The notes beneath the pieces are model-generated. The model ran no database searches. It saw only the letters and a program-made list of their open reading frames with translations, and was not told the origin of the DNA. From the NCBI RefSeq assembly GCF_003259935.1, contig NZ_QLMH01000001.1:406710-470709 (forward strand): a DNA stretch of 64,000 nucleotides, read 5' to 3'. Of the stretch, positions 29,984 to 38,521 are shown piece after piece; positions within the stretch are counted from its first letter, which is position 1; the number at the start of each line of letters is the position of its first letter. This stretch comes from Paranoxybacillus vitaminiphilus. GTDB lineage: Bacteria; Bacillota; Bacilli; Bacillales; Anoxybacillaceae. The position numbers were made by a program, and so were the translations under genes.

Positions 29984-30346
29984 ATGGCCAAAATATTGAT
30001 TGTTGATGATGCAAAATTTATGAGAATGACATTATCTAATATTTTGAAAAAGGCAAATCATGAGATTGTCGGTGAGGGGGAGAACGGTAAAGAAGCAGTG
30101 GAATTGTACCGGACGCTTCGTCCAGATGTTGTTACGTTAGATATTACAATGCCGGTTATGAATGGATTGGAAGCAGTAAAAGCGATTAAACAAGAAGATC
30201 CAACTGCAAAAATCATTATTTGTTCAGCGATGGGGCAGCAAAAAATGGTTGTTGAGGCGATTGAAGCAGGAGCGTTGGATTTTATTGTGAAGCCGTTTGA
30301 CGAACCGCGTGTGATTGATGCAGTGAACCGTGTGCTTTCATATTAA
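29984..30346 (+). CDS. ccdB: CheY-like response regulator CcdB (YneI)
   Basis: A 120-residue stand-alone receiver domain. Acidic residues DD (VDDAKFM), the phosphoacceptor Asp of VTLDITMP, the switch Ser of IICSAMGQ and Lys of VKPFDEP are all present. No output domain. B. subtilis YneI lies at the same place in the ccd locus; its partner kinase is not known. Confidence 0.93.
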   Translation: MAKILIVDDAKFMRMTLSNILKKANHEIVGEGENGKEAVELYRTLRPDVVTLDITMPVMNGLEAVKAIKQEDPTAKIIICSAMGQQKMVVEAIEAGALDFIVKPFDEPRVIDAVNRVLSY

Positions 30347-30390
30347 ACATTAAAAAACATAAGCTAATTTGATGAAAAGGATGGATTCGC

Positions 30391-30852
30391 TTGGTTATAG
30401 CAACATCGATTATCGCTGTCGTGATGGCGTTTGTTGTCATATTTATTAGGATGAAAGCGGCAGAAAAACCGACAAACGCCAAAAAAATTATTTTACCACC
30501 TATTTTTATGAGCACAGGGGCACTTATGTTTTTACATCCAATGTTTCGTGTTACGATAACCGAGCTGATAGAAGCATTGGTTCTTGGTGGCATTTTTTCG
30601 ATCTTTCTCATTAAAACGTCGCGCTTTGAAATCATCAATAATCAGATTTATTTAAAGCGTTCTAAGGCATTTATGTTGATTCTGATCGGGCTGCTTGTGA
30701 TTCGGCTTGCTTTGAAATCATATTTAAGCAACAAGATTGACTACGGTGAACTAAGCGGTATGTTTTGGCTCTTAGCGTTTGGGATGATTGTTCCGTGGAG
30801 AATCGCCATGTATCGCTCTTATAGAAAATTGAAAAAGCAATTGCATCGTTGA
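30391..30852 (+). CDS. ccdC: CcdC family membrane protein (YneJ)
   Basis: A 153-residue protein with about four membrane helices, matching CcdC. It starts at a TTG with GAAAAGGATGG just upstream; a nearby ATG at 30381 is in another frame. Third gene of the ccd locus; CcdC is not essential for cytochrome c synthesis in B. subtilis and its task is unclear. Confidence 0.9.
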   Translation: MVIATSIIAVVMAFVVIFIRMKAAEKPTNAKKIILPPIFMSTGALMFLHPMFRVTITELIEALVLGGIFSIFLIKTSRFEIINNQIYLKRSKAFMLILIGLLVIRLALKSYLSNKIDYGELSGMFWLLAFGMIVPWRIAMYRSYRKLKKQLHR

Positions 30853-30867
30853 GGAAGAAAAGTAAAG

Positions 30868-30900
30868 GGCAGAGTCATATTTATTGACTCTGCCTTTCGT
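30868..30900. terminator. Bidirectional terminator between ccdC and yneK
   Basis: GGCAGAGTCA and TGACTCTGCC form a perfect 10 bp stem flanked by A-rich and T-rich sides. Confidence 0.88.
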
Positions 30901-30915
30901 TATGAGGGAAAGCTG

Positions 30916-31350
30916 TCATTTTTTTTGCAATAGATGTTCATATGGTGTAATATCAATATTCTTTTCTTTTAATGCTTTTAATAAAAATTTATGGTCGCGT
31001 TTTGGTGTGGCGATAATATAGCCGCGAATCACTAAATCCTCCGTGATGCGTTCGGCTTTTTCTTTAAGTGCAAGTTCGCCGATTTTTCCGGCAATTTTTT
31101 GTCTCGCGACATCACGGAACAATTCAGGCACTGGTTTTACTAAATCTTCAAGAAGCGCCTTTTCTTTGTCATGCCATAAATGCCGTGTCTGTTCAATATA
31201 ATAATCCTGCCAATCAAGTTCTGACTTTCCGTCTTCTTTTGGCAGCCGCTTTAAAAATTTACGAAACATAAAAAATCCGCCAATCGACATCATAACGAGC
31301 AAAAAAACGACCCAAAACAAAATAAACCAAAGAAACCAACCAGTTAACAT
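30916..31350 (-). CDS. yneK: YneK family protein (DUF2621)
   Basis: A 144-residue protein with a membrane helix at residues 4-28 and a charged helical cytoplasmic part (ELDWQDYYIEQTRHLWHDKE and on). It matches YneK in sequence and position. Function unknown; relatives are found in spore formers. Confidence 0.9.
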   Translation of the reverse strand: MLTGWFLWFILFWVVFLLVMMSIGGFFMFRKFLKRLPKEDGKSELDWQDYYIEQTRHLWHDKEKALLEDLVKPVPELFRDVARQKIAGKIGELALKEKAERITEDLVIRGYIIATPKRDHKFLLKALKEKNIDITPYEHLLQKK

Positions 31351-31821
31351 TTTGACTCCACCTCTGCGAAAACTTCCATAACTATCATTATGGAGGAAAC
31401 GATTTTTTTTCGCAACAAATGATGTTATTTGCCAATGTATGTTTTGGATTGAACTACTCTCACTTTCATGGGGGAACCCTGCACCTTCAGAAGACGGAGG
31501 GTTGCTCTAAATGTTTGGTACAGCATTTCCCTACTATAAACGTTTTAGTAGAATGTAAGGCAGGAATCAAAATCGCCTGGCAGATAAGACGAGATTTGTT
31601 TATTTCTGCTTTATTCGAGCACATTTTTTATAATGTTAATATTGTTATAGAAATGTAATACAACTGTAAATAAGTGTGCTCATCCCTTGTTTATCAAGGG
31701 ATTTACACGTTGTTGACATGATGAATGGAAAATCGGACCAGTGATATCCTCTAGTAAACATGTTATCTTGTAGTTGCCATGTTAAACGACGAAGCCAAAA
31801 AGCAACTATGAGGAGGACATC
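31351..31821. other. Gene-free 470 bp stretch with hairpins
   Basis: I find no supported gene. A 79-codon frame at 31419-31658 has no ribosome site and an unlikely composition. Visible structures are CCATAACTATCATTATGG (about 31376-31393), AACCCT paired with AGGGTT near 31475-31505, and a stem ATCCCTTG/CAAGGGAT (31682-31702). The last may be a terminator or an RNA end. Confidence 0.4.
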
Positions 31822-32460
31822 ATGTTTAAGCGAATTTTGCTCACACTCACAGTAGTTTGCTGTATGGTCGTAGCGTTTACATCACCATCAGAAGGGCATG
31901 CGGCGGCGTATACATATTACAAAGTTCAAAAAGGAGACACATTGTATTCCATAGCGAAAAAACATAAAACGACTGTGTCTAATTTAAAAGCAATGAATCA
32001 TAAACGCAACGACATAATTATTGTAGGCGAAAAATTAAAAGTTCCCCAAGGACGGGCAGCTACATCGGCTGTAAAGAAATCTGTAACCGCTGAGGAACGG
32101 AAATTGATGGCTCAGCTTGTTCACGCCGAAACAGGTTATAGTGAGCCGTTCGCCGGAAAGGTGGAAGTAGCGCTAGTCATTCTCAATCGCGTCAAACATC
32201 CATCATTTCCAAAATCCATTAAAGGTGTCATTTACCAAAAAACGAAATCTGGCTATGCATTTGTACCAGTGAGAACAGGAAAGCTAACAAAGATTCAACC
32301 GACGAAACAAGATTATGCAGCTGTAGATCAAGCGGTTGCATTACATTCCAACGATAAGCGTGGCTCGTTGTATTTTTACAACCCGAAAATTACAAAAAAC
32401 AAATGGATGTTATCAAGACCGGTAACCATTCGGATTGGTAACCATGTTTTTGCCAAATAA
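31822..32460 (+). CDS. Cell wall hydrolase with LysM and SleB/CwlJ-type domain
   Basis: A 212-residue secreted protein. A signal peptide (about 1-29, ending SEGHAAA) is followed by one LysM peptidoglycan-binding domain (VQKGDTLYSIAKKHKTTVSN) and a C-terminal Hydrolase_2 domain. That domain contains the catalytic Glu of LVHAETGYSEPFAGKVEVAL and GVIYQKTKSGYAFVPV. This domain occurs in spore-cortex lytic enzymes SleB and CwlJ and their paralogues such as YkvT. A role in cortex or wall turnover is likely; which one is unknown. GAGGAGG precedes the ATG. Confidence 0.88.
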   Translation: MFKRILLTLTVVCCMVVAFTSPSEGHAAAYTYYKVQKGDTLYSIAKKHKTTVSNLKAMNHKRNDIIIVGEKLKVPQGRAATSAVKKSVTAEERKLMAQLVHAETGYSEPFAGKVEVALVILNRVKHPSFPKSIKGVIYQKTKSGYAFVPVRTGKLTKIQPTKQDYAAVDQAVALHSNDKRGSLYFYNPKITKNKWMLSRPVTIRIGNHVFAK

Positions 32461-32509
32461 TAAAAGGTTTTGTGTATATCAGAAAGGGAATAACATGGCA
32501 AAAATTCAA

Positions 32510-32637
32510 AAGAGGCTGACCCAAAAGCAAATCGTCAGACCCCACAACACATATATATAGCATGTCTATTGGTCCAATAAGCTATATATGGTAAGATGTG
32601 CGTGAGGTCAGACACTTATGGGGTCAGCCCTTTTTTG
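32510..32637 (-). repeat. Interspersed hairpin repeat, copy R6 (reverse)
   Basis: Opens GAGGCTGACCCAAAAGCAAA and CAGACCCCACAAC; closes GTGCGTGAGGTCAGACACTT and GGGGTCAGCCC with a T run. Inner arms TATATATAGC and GCTATATATG pair. It is the reverse complement of R1 in orientation and one of the fullest copies. The rest of the gap to cotM (32638-32842) shows nothing. Confidence 0.87.
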
Positions 32638-32842
32638 TAGGTTTAACCACGGATGTGTTGCTTTTTTATAAATTTTAGCAACCAGAGTCGGTTAAGAAGT
32701 ATACACCATGGGAATTTTTCAGGAAGAAAGGGAAGAATCTTTATAAAAAATAAAGTATAAACTATAAAAATGTTATGTTAACAAAAATAAAAACAGTGCT
32801 TTTTATGCACTAATTATGCCATTCTGCAGGGAATATTATGTT

Positions 32843-33226
32843 TTAGAACCCTCCATCGCTGATCTGAATGTTTCTAGAATTCTCCTGGCATTCACCGATT
32901 GTTATCTTGCTGATGCGAACTTCTAGTATTCCTTTCTCAAAATAGGCCTGGACATTTCTATCCACTAAAGAAAAAGGCAGGCGCACGGTTCTTTCCTTAC
33001 ATGCCTCTTTTTGTTCATATACTTGAATAATAGCCACGTTATCATAGCATTTTACTTGAATTTGATGAATGGCATAAAGAGGGAGTTCCGCTTCAATGAT
33101 ATAATCATCTCCTGTTTCAAAAACATCCACTCGAAACATTGTTTCATCTAAATAATCAGTAAAAGGATCAGCAAGCAAAATTTGCAGCCATTTATCGAAT
33201 TCATTTAATTCCTTTTTACTTCCCAT
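32843..33226 (-). CDS. cotM: Spore coat protein CotM (Hsp20-like)
   Basis: A 127-residue protein of the alpha-crystallin fold (FRVDVFETGDDYIIEAELPL to YFEKGILEVRISK), close to CotM, an outer spore-coat protein of B. subtilis. The length and the position before sspP agree. The ATG at 33226 follows a strong GGGGGGAG; a longer frame from 33280 has no site. Expected to be sigma-K dependent. Confidence 0.85.
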   Translation of the reverse strand: MGSKKELNEFDKWLQILLADPFTDYLDETMFRVDVFETGDDYIIEAELPLYAIHQIQVKCYDNVAIIQVYEQKEACKERTVRLPFSLVDRNVQAYFEKGILEVRISKITIGECQENSRNIQISDGGF

Positions 33227-33315
33227 TGTAAAAACTCCCCCCGCATGAATGAAAAAGCTTTGCTGTGATATCATATGCAAACTTAGGAAGCATTGTTCGC
33301 GGTGGGAGTTTATTA

Positions 33316-33462
33316 TTACATATCGTGGCTGGAATTGTGTTTTTGCCGGGTGTGGTTATGGTTCTTCACTTTTTTTGAACCGCTTAACGGCTCAGGCTGT
33401 CCCGGATTATTGCCTTTTGGCGCATTTTTCCGCATATCCTTGCCGGTATTTTTGTTTGTCAT
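33316..33462 (-). CDS. sspP: Small acid-soluble spore protein P
   Basis: A 48-residue basic, Asn- and His-rich protein starting [20 protein letters not shown] and ending [12 protein letters not shown], matching SspP of Bacillus almost along its whole length. GGAGGGAG precedes the ATG. SspP is made in the forespore under sigma-G. Confidence 0.93.
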   Translation of the reverse strand: MTNKNTGKDMRKNAPKGNNPGQPEPLSGSKKVKNHNHTRQKHNSSHDM

Positions 33463-33485
33463 GAAACGCTCCCTCCTTCATTTAT

Positions 33486-33516
33486 TAGAATGATGTATTT
33501 TATAAGGAATTATTCG
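33486..33516 (-). promoter_or_regulatory. Likely sigma-G promoter of sspP
   Basis: On the reverse strand CGAATA (33516-33511) and CATTCTA (33492-33486) are 18 bp apart, close to the sigma-G pattern TGAATA and CATNNTA, about 24 bp before the sspP start. Confidence 0.6.
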
Positions 33517-33583
33517 TGTATAAATCCGCTTTTGATTTGAAACGATATAAATGCAGCATGCCACGATGAAGGAGTGAACAACT

Positions 33584-33844
33584 GTGCCATATCACAAAGA
33601 CAAACAACAGGCGTTTCAAGCGGCGCAACAGGGAACAATGGAAGCGAAAGAATGGTATGAGAATCTTGTTCGTGATCGCGCTGATTATGGAAGCCAATTG
33701 AAGCATTTAAAGCAAGAAGTGAACGAAGCATTTGAACAAATTAATAATGCCTTAGAAGTCGCTTCGGAAACACAGAGAGTTCAGCTGGAAAAATTTATCA
33801 ATGACTTACAAACGATTGTAGATGAAGTAAATAAAGGGGTCTGA
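33584..33844 (+). CDS. tlp: Small acid-soluble spore protein Tlp
   Basis: A thioredoxin-like protein homologue, made only in the forespore. The 86 residues follow the family (MPYHKDKQQAFQAAQQGTME, then EAFEQINNALEVASETQRVQLEKF). The stop codon lies in the left arm of a strong palindrome that follows. Divergent from sspP and convergent with sspO. Confidence 0.93.
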   Translation: MPYHKDKQQAFQAAQQGTMEAKEWYENLVRDRADYGSQLKHLKQEVNEAFEQINNALEVASETQRVQLEKFINDLQTIVDEVNKGV

Positions 33845-33891
33845 CCCCCCTGTTGCATTAAAGCTTTAAAACGATGGGGGTCAGACCCCCT
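33835..33891. terminator. Long GC-rich inverted repeat between tlp and sspO
   Basis: GGGGTCTGACCCCC (33837-33850) and GGGGGTCAGACCCC (33876-33889) are perfect reverse complements, and each arm is itself nearly palindromic. The first arm includes the tlp stop codon (GTC TGA). It should terminate both convergent genes. The core resembles the GTCAGACCCC part of the interspersed repeat but lacks its other parts. Confidence 0.8.
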
Positions 33892-33893
33892 AT

Positions 33894-34043
33894 TTATTGG
33901 TTCTTTTTTCTTTTTTTATTGTTTTGCCGTTGTTCTTCTGTTAGCGGTTCATTTGCCAATTCTTCATTATACCCGGCGCCGATTCCTTGTGCGCTTGCTG
34001 CATTCATTCCTGGAATGACATGGTTTGCTTTTCTTTTTGCCAT
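33894..34043 (-). CDS. sspO: Small acid-soluble spore protein O
   Basis: A 49-residue protein ([20 protein letters not shown] to [11 protein letters not shown]), clearly SspO. GGAGGTGATG precedes the ATG. Reverse-strand elements TGATAA and CAAAATA, 18 bp apart, suggest sigma-G control. Confidence 0.94.
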   Translation of the reverse strand: MAKRKANHVIPGMNAASAQGIGAGYNEELANEPLTEEQRQNNKKRKKNQ

Positions 34044-34214
34044 GTTATCATCACCTCCGTTTGTATTTTGCGCTTTTATAAGAAAAAATTATCACCTTTC
34101 ATAAGAAATTTATGAGGTAAGAAACTCCATGATAATTATTTACATATATAAAGCATTGTAATAAGATAAAAACGTAGGAATTTTGTGGGTTTTGGGAGAA
34201 TTCAAGCTATTTTT

Positions 34215-34243
34215 TCGACATTTTTGTGAAAAAATAGTATAGT
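34215..34243 (+). promoter_or_regulatory. Probable sigma-A promoter of the aconitase gene
   Basis: TCGACA (34215-34220), 17 bp, TATAGT (34238-34243), placing the transcript start about 17 bp before the ATG. A dyad CATAAGAAATTTATG lies at 34100-34114; its halves look like a CcpC site, but it is too far upstream to be the usual one. Confidence 0.6.
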
Positions 34244-34266
34244 ATTGAAATGAGGGGGTAATACAT

Positions 34267-36981
34267 ATGGCAAAACAAGATGTTTTTAACGCGCGGGCTT
34301 CTTTTGAGGTAAACGGTAAAAAGTATAACTATTACCGTTTACAGGCTCTTGAAGAGGCTGGCATTGGGAAAATTTCACGTCTACCATATTCTATTAAAGT
34401 ATTGCTAGAGTCTGTGTTGAGACAAGTAGACGGCCGCGTCATTACAAAAGAGCATGTTGAAAATCTAGCAAAGTGGGGAACAGATGAATTAAAAGACATC
34501 GATGTTCCTTTCAAACCATCTCGCGTTATTTTACAAGACTTTACCGGAGTTCCGGCTGTCGTCGACTTAGCATCTATGCGCAAAGCAATGGCAGATATGG
34601 GCGGAGATCCGTATAAAATCAACCCAGAAATTCCTGTCGATCTTGTTATTGACCACTCTGTTCAAGTTGATAAAGCGGGAACAGACGATGCGCTTGAGTA
34701 CAACATGAACTTAGAATTTGAGCGCAACGCAGAGCGCTACAAGTTTTTAAACTGGGCGCAGAAAGCGTTTAACAACTATCGCGCTGTACCTCCTGCAACA
34801 GGTATCGTTCACCAAGTAAACTTGGAATACTTGGCAAACGTTGTACATGCTGTTGAAGGCGAAAACGGTGAGTATGAAGCATTCCCTGATACGCTTGTTG
34901 GTACAGACTCACATACAACAATGATTAACGGTATCGGCGTGCTTGGATGGGGTGTCGGCGGTATTGAAGCAGAAGCGGGAATGCTTGGACAACCTTCGTA
35001 CTTCCCGGTACCTGAAGTCATCGGCGTCAAATTAACGGGTAAATTGCCAAACGGTACGACAGCAACTGACCTTGCGCTAAAAGTAACGCAAGTGCTTCGC
35101 AAAAAAGGTGTTGTCGGCAAGTTCGTTGAATTCTTTGGTCCTGGTGTAGCAACATTGCCGCTTGCAGATCGCGCAACGGTTGCCAACATGGCTCCAGAGT
35201 ATGGTGCGACATGCGGTTTCTTCCCGGTTGATGAAGAAGCGCTTGAATATTTACGTTTGACAGGTCGTGATGAGCATCATGTTCAAGTTGTTGAAGCATA
35301 CTGCAAAGCAAACGGCTTGTTCTATACGCCGGATGCGGAGGAGCCAATTTTCACAGACGTTGTGGAAATCAATCTTTCTGAAATCGAAGCAAACCTTTCC
35401 GGACCAAAACGTCCGCAAGACTTAATTCCGCTTTCTAAAATGAAAGAAGCGTTCCGTGAAGCAGTGAAAGCTCCCCAAGGAAACCAAGGCTTCGGTTTAA
35501 CGGAAGCGGACCTTGATAAACAAGTGACGGTGAAGCTTGCCAGCGGTGAAGAAGTCACAATGAAAACAGGAGCCATCGCCATCGCTGCAATTACAAGCTG
35601 TACAAATACATCAAACCCATATGTGCTAATCGGCGCTGGTTTAGTGGCGAAAAAAGCGGTTGAAAAAGGTCTTCAAGTACCGAAATATGTAAAAACATCA
35701 CTTGCTCCTGGTTCAAAAGTCGTTACAGGCTACTTAAAAGATTCAGGCCTGCTTCCATACTTGGAGAAAATTGGCTTTAATATTGTCGGTTACGGCTGTA
35801 CGACATGTATCGGTAACTCAGGACCATTGGCTCCCGAAATTGAAAAAGCAATCGCAGAAAATGACCTGCTTGTGACAAGTGTGCTTTCAGGTAACCGCAA
35901 CTTTGAGGGACGCATTCATCCGCTCGTAAAAGGAAATTACTTAGCATCACCACCGCTTGTTGTGGCATACGCTTTAGCTGGTACAGTTGACATTGACTTA
36001 TTAAATGAGCCAATCGGTAAGGACAAAGACGGCAATGACGTATATTTCAATGATATTTGGCCGTCAATGGACGAAATAAAAGAAGTGGTAAAACAAACAG
36101 TAACACCTGAATTATTCCGTAAAGAATATGAGCGTGTCTTTGATGACAACCCTCGCTGGAATGAAATCGAAACGACAGATGAACCGCTCTATCAGTGGGA
36201 CGAAGACTCCACATACATTCAAAACCCGCCGTTCTTTGAAGGTTTATCTGCAGAAGCGGGCGAAGTTAAGCCGCTTAAGGGCTTGCGCGTAGTTGGAAAA
36301 TTCGGTGATTCTGTAACAACAGACCACATTTCACCAGCAGGTTCTATCGGTGTGAACACGCCGGCTGGCCAATATCTCATCTCTAAAGGCGTTGATCCAA
36401 AAGATTTCAACTCTTACGGTTCTCGCCGCGGTAACCATGAAGTGATGATGCGCGGTACATTCGCAAACATCCGTATCCGCAACCAAATTGCGCCGGGAAC
36501 AGAAGGCGGCTATACAACATACTGGCCAACAGGCGAAGTCATGTCTATTTACGATGCATGCATGAAGTATAAACAAGATGGCACAGGTCTTGTTGTCATT
36601 GCAGGAAAAGACTACGGAATGGGAAGCTCACGTGACTGGGCTGCCAAAGGTACGTTCCTGCTTGGCATTAAGACGGTCATCGCTGAAAGCTTCGAGCGTA
36701 TCCACCGTTCGAACCTTGTGCTCATGGGCGTATTGCCGCTGCAGTTTAAAGAAGGCGAAAACGCAGAAACGCTTGGTTTAACAGGCAAAGAAGTATTTGA
36801 GGTACACATTGACGAAAATGTAAAACCGCGCGATTATGTAAAAGTAACGGCTACAAATCCAGACACAGGTGAAGTGAAAGAGTTTGAAGTATTAGTTCGC
36901 TTCGACAGCGAAGTCGAAATTGACTACTATCGCCACGGCGGTATTTTACAAATGGTATTGCGCGAAAAACTAAAAGGGTAA
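34267..36981 (+). CDS. citB: Aconitate hydratase
   Basis: It interconverts citrate and isocitrate in the TCA cycle and doubles as an iron-responsive RNA-binding protein in B. subtilis. The 904 residues are full length for the AcnA/IRP type. The three Fe-S cysteines lie in [11 protein letters not shown] and [14 protein letters not shown]. Also present are [20 protein letters not shown] and the C-terminal swivel motif [19 protein letters not shown] site precedes the ATG. Located after sspO as in B. subtilis. Confidence 0.97.
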   Translation: MAKQDVFNARASFEVNGKKYNYYRLQALEEAGIGKISRLPYSIKVLLESVLRQVDGRVITKEHVENLAKWGTDELKDIDVPFKPSRVILQDFTGVPAVVDLASMRKAMADMGGDPYKINPEIPVDLVIDHSVQVDKAGTDDALEYNMNLEFERNAERYKFLNWAQKAFNNYRAVPPATGIVHQVNLEYLANVVHAVEGENGEYEAFPDTLVGTDSHTTMINGIGVLGWGVGGIEAEAGMLGQPSYFPVPEVIGVKLTGKLPNGTTATDLALKVTQVLRKKGVVGKFVEFFGPGVATLPLADRATVANMAPEYGATCGFFPVDEEALEYLRLTGRDEHHVQVVEAYCKANGLFYTPDAEEPIFTDVVEINLSEIEANLSGPKRPQDLIPLSKMKEAFREAVKAPQGNQGFGLTEADLDKQVTVKLASGEEVTMKTGAIAIAAITSCTNTSNPYVLIGAGLVAKKAVEKGLQVPKYVKTSLAPGSKVVTGYLKDSGLLPYLEKIGFNIVGYGCTTCIGNSGPLAPEIEKAIAENDLLVTSVLSGNRNFEGRIHPLVKGNYLASPPLVVAYALAGTVDIDLLNEPIGKDKDGNDVYFNDIWPSMDEIKEVVKQTVTPELFRKEYERVFDDNPRWNEIETTDEPLYQWDEDSTYIQNPPFFEGLSAEAGEVKPLKGLRVVGKFGDSVTTDHISPAGSIGVNTPAGQYLISKGVDPKDFNSYGSRRGNHEVMMRGTFANIRIRNQIAPGTEGGYTTYWPTGEVMSIYDACMKYKQDGTGLVVIAGKDYGMGSSRDWAAKGTFLLGIKTVIAESFERIHRSNLVLMGVLPLQFKEGENAETLGLTGKEVFEVHIDENVKPRDYVKVTATNPDTGEVKEFEVLVRFDSEVEIDYYRHGGILQMVLREKLKG

Positions 36982-36994
36982 CAAGAAAAGTGTA

Positions 36995-37092
36995 GTCGCC
37001 GCGATTAGCTCTCAAAGCCAAATGTTCTTCGCCCGAAGAGGTGCTTGTCACCTCAAGGGAGAAGGTTATTTGGCAGAAGAGAGCTAGGCGAC
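36995..37092 (+). ncRNA. Strong 98-base stem-loop in the citB 3' region
   Basis: Nested pairs GTCGCC/GGCGAC (36995-37000, 37087-37092), AGCTCTC/GAGAGCT (37007-37013, 37079-37085) and GCCAAAT/ATTTGGC (37017-37023, 37068-37074) enclose an inner hairpin GAGGTG-CTTGT-CACCTC (37038-37054). It starts 14 bp after the citB stop, with no terminator in between. A GC-rich stretch (GCGGAGCCGAGCGTTTAGCG) follows to about 37135. It may be an mRNA-stability element, a processed RNA or a small repeat; I do not recognise a named RNA family. Confidence 0.6.
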
Positions 37093-37180
37093 GAAACTAG
37101 ACAAAGCGAAAAGCGGAGCCGAGCGTTTAGCGCCGTAGGAAAATGTTCTTCCGACGAGAAACAATACAAATAATATAGGC

Positions 37181-37222
37181 AATCGAGTGTAAGATCGCAT
37201 AGGTTTTACACTCGATTTTTTA
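37181..37222 (+). terminator. Terminator 200 bp after citB
   Basis: AATCGAGTGTAA and TTACACTCGATT form a perfect 12 bp stem followed by T-rich sequence. The 3' UTR of citB would therefore contain the whole stem-loop at 36995-37092. Confidence 0.9.
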
Positions 37223-37248
37223 TTATTAAAGCAAAGGTTTCTCACGTT

Positions 37249-37310
37249 TTAACATGTTCACCGAGAAGTTTCCCGCCTCTAATCGAAGTGTAGGTGGGAG
37301 AGGTTCATCA
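37249..37310 (+). mobile_element. IS200/IS605-like end, solo copy A
   Basis: TTAACATGTTCACCGAGAAG, then TTTCCCGCCTC, TAATCGAAGTGTAG and GTGGGAGAGGTTCA: a subterminal hairpin (CCCGCCTC against GTGGGAG) followed by GGTTCA. A near-identical stretch lies reversed at 43718-43765. Hairpin plus short guide-like flank is typical of IS605 ends. No transposase is present. The following stretch to 37688 shows no gene. Confidence 0.55.
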
Positions 37311-37688
37311 TAAGAATGAGCATCCTTATTCACATATTGACAATCTCTGTTATCACTCATCAATTTAGTGTGCGATTTTAGTTTTTAATTTAAAAAGAGT
37401 GTTGAAAATCATTTTTTATAGGGATTACAAGATAATAAGGATTTATCGCCACAAAATGTACTTGACAAACAATCCATTTTGTGAAATGTGTTACGACTTG
37501 TTATTAATTTTACTTTTATTACCATTTGGGTATAAGTAATTATTTAGCGCACTTCTGTTAAAAAGTCAAATACATCTTTTGATGAAGAGACATAATAATG
37601 GAATTTATATTAAATCTTGGGTATAGGAAGTTATTGAACTAACGGGGCAGAATAGTGAAAGTGCTATACTGTTGAATAGGAGGGGTTT

Positions 37689-37892
37689 TTGTTGTTAGAA
37701 ATTGAAAAAGTAAAAGAGAAGATTACTCAATTAGATGAGTCGGAAGCGAAAAGCCTGTTAATGATTATATATGCAAGGCTTGATACTGCAATAAATGGAA
37801 ATGGTGGAGATGAATTTATTAAAAAAACTATAATAGATTTATTTGATATTTATAAGAGACTGCCTGACAAAAAAGAACTAAAAAATAATTGA
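37689..37892 (+). CDS. Small hypothetical protein
   Basis: A 67-residue, mainly helical acidic protein (LEIEKVKEKITQLDESEAKS, then LLMIIYARLDTAINGNGGDEF). It starts with a TTG after a strong ATAGGAGGGG site; a second TTG follows directly. The stretch is AT-rich compared with neighbours. I do not recognise a family. Low-copy accessory gene is a reasonable guess. Confidence 0.5.
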   Translation: MLLEIEKVKEKITQLDESEAKSLLMIIYARLDTAINGNGGDEFIKKTIIDLFDIYKRLPDKKELKNN

Positions 37893-37950
37893 ACTAACGG
37901 GTGCGTTAAATGGAATAGTGAGGTTAAAATTGAAAGCTTGAGGCCAAACT

Positions 37951-38091
37951 GATCCGAAACAGTATGTCTATGAGCGAAAGAAAGAGCGAATTCGTGAACG
38001 GCTCGGTCATCAGCCGATTGAAGTCGTTGGCGGCGCGCTGTTAGGGACATTTATTGGAGCTATCGCTTATTTTCTCGGCCGAAAATGTTAA
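37951..38091 (+). pseudogene. 3' fragment of a YuiD-type (divergent PAP2 family) gene
   Basis: About 46 codons read YERKKERIRERLGHQPIEVV, then GGALLGTFIGAIAYFLGRKC and stop. The LGHxPIEVVGGALLG motif and closing membrane helix match the C-terminus of YuiD-like membrane proteins, normally about 150 residues. The 5' part is absent and stops lie just upstream in this frame. Confidence 0.6.
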
Positions 38092-38168
38092 GTGTATATA
38101 GCGGTAACAGCGAAAATGCGTTAAGATGAGAAAGGAAGAGAAGACACTGGAAGAGCGGGGAATGACTA

Positions 38169-38444
38169 GTGGAACAAAAGCGACAGACTCTTGATGAATA
38201 CATCGCTTTTTTAGCAAGTAAAGGATTTCATTTTCGTGAGGATGTTCTTGGCTTTATACAATTCGGGAAACAGTATACGGGGGCGGAAGATCGTCTTGCT
38301 GTCATGGCGTTGGAAATGACGTTAAAGGTGCAAAAGCAATTCGATGGCAGTTTTTATATATCGTTATTAGAGCAACTGAAGCAGCAAAATATCACAACAC
38401 GGAAACAAGCAATGGCATTTATGAAAGAAAAAGGATTATTATAA
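38169..38444 (+). CDS. DUF6123-like small protein
   Basis: A 91-residue soluble helical protein (TLDEYIAFLASKGFHFREDV to KQAMAFMKEKGLL) with a GTG start behind GCGGGGA. I believe it is the DUF6123 family of Bacillaceae, function unknown. A repeat-type terminator follows 3 bp after the stop. Confidence 0.65.
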   Translation: MEQKRQTLDEYIAFLASKGFHFREDVLGFIQFGKQYTGAEDRLAVMALEMTLKVQKQFDGSFYISLLEQLKQQNITTRKQAMAFMKEKGLL

Positions 38445-38446
38445 GA

Positions 38447-38518
38447 AAAAGGCTGACCGGAAAAGCAAAGTATGAGACCCACAATATGGGATCAACGCTT
38501 ATCGGTCAGCCTTTTATT
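38447..38518 (-). repeat. Interspersed hairpin repeat, copy R7 (reverse, shortened)
   Basis: AAAAGGCTGACCGGAAAAGC, AAAGTATGAGACCCACAA, then CTTATCGGTCAGCCTTTT. The outer 11 bp arms (AAGGCTGACCG and CGGTCAGCCTT) pair perfectly and terminate both convergent genes. The GTGAGGTCAGACACTT half is missing. Confidence 0.75.
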
Positions 38519-38521
38519 GTG

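Noticed and set aside
31419..31658. 79-codon forward frame
   Set aside because: No ribosome site, no recognisable sequence, and it spans hairpins; listed only as part of a gene-free stretch.
34100..34146. CcpC-type operator for citB
   Set aside because: The dyad CATAAGAAATTTATG has the right look, but it is about 140 bp before the predicted start and overlaps the likely sspO promoter, unlike known CcpC sites.
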